NCBI RefSeq assembly: GCF_946479965.1
Contig: NZ_CAMLHX010000009.1
Location: 1 to 64,000, forward strand
Length of the DNA stretch: 64,000 nt
Direction: 5' to 3'
Source of the DNA: an uncultured Mucilaginibacter sp.
Lineage (GTDB): Bacteria; Bacteroidota; Bacteroidia; Sphingobacteriales; Sphingobacteriaceae
Positions 63,427 to 64,000 of this stretch are shown in pieces. Positions within the stretch are counted from its first letter, which is position 1, and the number at the start of each line of letters is the position of its first letter. The notes below the pieces were generated by a model. It made no database searches. It saw only the letters and a list, made by a program, of their open reading frames with translations, and was not told the DNA's origin. The position numbers were made by a program, and so were the translations under genes.

Positions 63427-64000
63427 CTACTTAGGCCCGTAAGTAACCACCGGAATGATCATTTCTTCTAACGAAATACCGCCGTGTTGGAAGGTTTCAT
63501 TATAAAAGTTAACAAAGTGGTTGTAGTTATTGGGATAAACAAAAAAGGTGTCCTCTTTGGCAAAAACAAAGCTCGAGCTCACGTGCAGTTTGGGCAGCAT
63601 AGCATCGTGCGGGTTGCGTACATGAAAAACGTCCTTAGCATTAAAATTAAGGTTGCGCCCTTGTTTGTATCGCAGATTAGTATTGGTATTGCGGTCGCCG
63701 ATTATCTTACTCGCCTTTTTAACGCGGATAGTACCGTGGTCTGTAGTAATGATCACACGCGCCTGTTTCTGGCCCAAAAATTTAAGCAGGTCAAATAGCG
63801 GCGAATGCTCAAACCATGACAGTGTTAGTGAACGATAAGCTGCATCGTCGCTTGCCAGTTCGCGTATCATCTGCATATCTGTACGGGCGTGCGAAAGCAT
63901 ATCCACAAAGTTGTAAACCACTACGTTCAGATCATTTTTCATCAGATTATTTACAGAATCATTCAATGAACGGCCTTCGTCAATGTTTAGAATTTTATGA
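63427..64000 (-). CDS. porX: PorX (T9SS response regulator, PglZ domain), 3' part
   Basis: 191 residues of a gene continuing beyond the right edge; the reading frame stays open to position 64000, so the in-frame TTG at 63966 is internal. The visible part is a PglZ (alkaline phosphatase-like) domain: VVYNFVDMLSHARTDM, LTLSWFEHSPLFDLL, VIITTDHGTIRV with the metal-binding Asp-His, VFHVRNPHDAMLPKLH and GGISLEEMIIPVVTYGPK at the end. PorX is the receiver-PglZ regulator controlling T9SS genes with PorY and SigP. Position before tsaE and ald agrees with Bacteroidota synteny, but the receiver domain is outside the window. Confidence 0.78.
   Translation of the reverse strand, partial: HKILNIDEGRSLNDSVNNLMKNDLNVVVYNFVDMLSHARTDMQMIRELASDDAAYRSLTLSWFEHSPLFDLLKFLGQKQARVIITTDHGTIRVKKASKIIGDRNTNTNLRYKQGRNLNFNAKDVFHVRNPHDAMLPKLHVSSSFVFAKEDTFFVYPNNYNHFVNFYNETFQHGGISLEEMIIPVVTYGPK

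Noticed and set aside
1..64000. tRNA, rRNA, insertion sequence or prophage
   Set aside because: None found by reading the spacers on both strands; repeats seen do not resemble transposon ends with an associated transposase.

Overview
The window is chromosomal DNA from a member of Bacteroidota, most likely the Sphingobacteriaceae (Mucilaginibacter or a close relative). The genus is an inference from gene content and synteny; I did no search. Supporting signs are type IX secretion and gliding genes (porV, gldJ, the porX 3' end), a GLPGLI protein paired with an outer-membrane barrel, many short lipoproteins, weak Shine-Dalgarno sequences, and repeated TAnnTTTG -7 promoter boxes. The order miaB - sigma54 activator - lptE - TPR protein - secG - groES - groEL is typical of the phylum. 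No rRNA, tRNA, insertion sequence, prophage or CRISPR array was seen.

Layout. 1-7.2 kb: a secreted DUF922 putative peptidase, an AI-2E family permease, an outer-membrane barrel with its GLPGLI partner, and NhaA. 7.2-15.7 kb: a surface polysaccharide island with four glycosyltransferases, a Wzx-type flippase, three methyltransferases and a WcaB-like acetyltransferase; no polymerase or initiating transferase lies inside. 15.7-22.2 kb: a duplicated-domain lipoprotein, typA, an orphan 51-residue Cys-rich membrane peptide, and a three-domain polysaccharide synthase/deacetylase. 22.2-27.4 kb: ispF and porV facing gldJ, then a PQQ-type beta-propeller lipoprotein. 27.4-33.4 kb: clpS, dcd, an Sfp-type phosphopantetheinyl transferase with lipB, a RES-Xre toxin-antitoxin pair, a GDSL lipoprotein and serine deaminase.

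33.4-41.2 kb: small membrane proteins and a tightly coupled SpoIIM - membrane protein - DUF4129 - DUF4350 - MoxR ATPase - DUF58 operon with a divergent RDD protein. 41.2-50.1 kb: a small mechanosensitive channel, groESL, secG, lptE, a sigma54 activator and miaB, with a foreign-looking ORF inserted after miaB. 50.1-57.3 kb: tandem AsmA-like proteins, a collagen-like lipoprotein, an aspartyl protease with PDZ domain and a BrkB protein. 57.5-64 kb: a large TPR/DUF3857/transglutaminase protein, alanine dehydrogenase, tsaE and the 3' part of porX.

The most unusual material is intergenic. A bracketed array of triloop mini-hairpins lies upstream of the toxin-antitoxin operon. Two distant spacers share one architecture built on TGTTGCA in one and TGTTCCA in the other, with the same base swapped in every exact copy. 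Two inverted elements are built from 14-nt words, and a perfect 22-bp-arm palindrome is wedged between two convergent genes. Several genes have a -7 box so close to the start codon that their mRNAs would be nearly leaderless.
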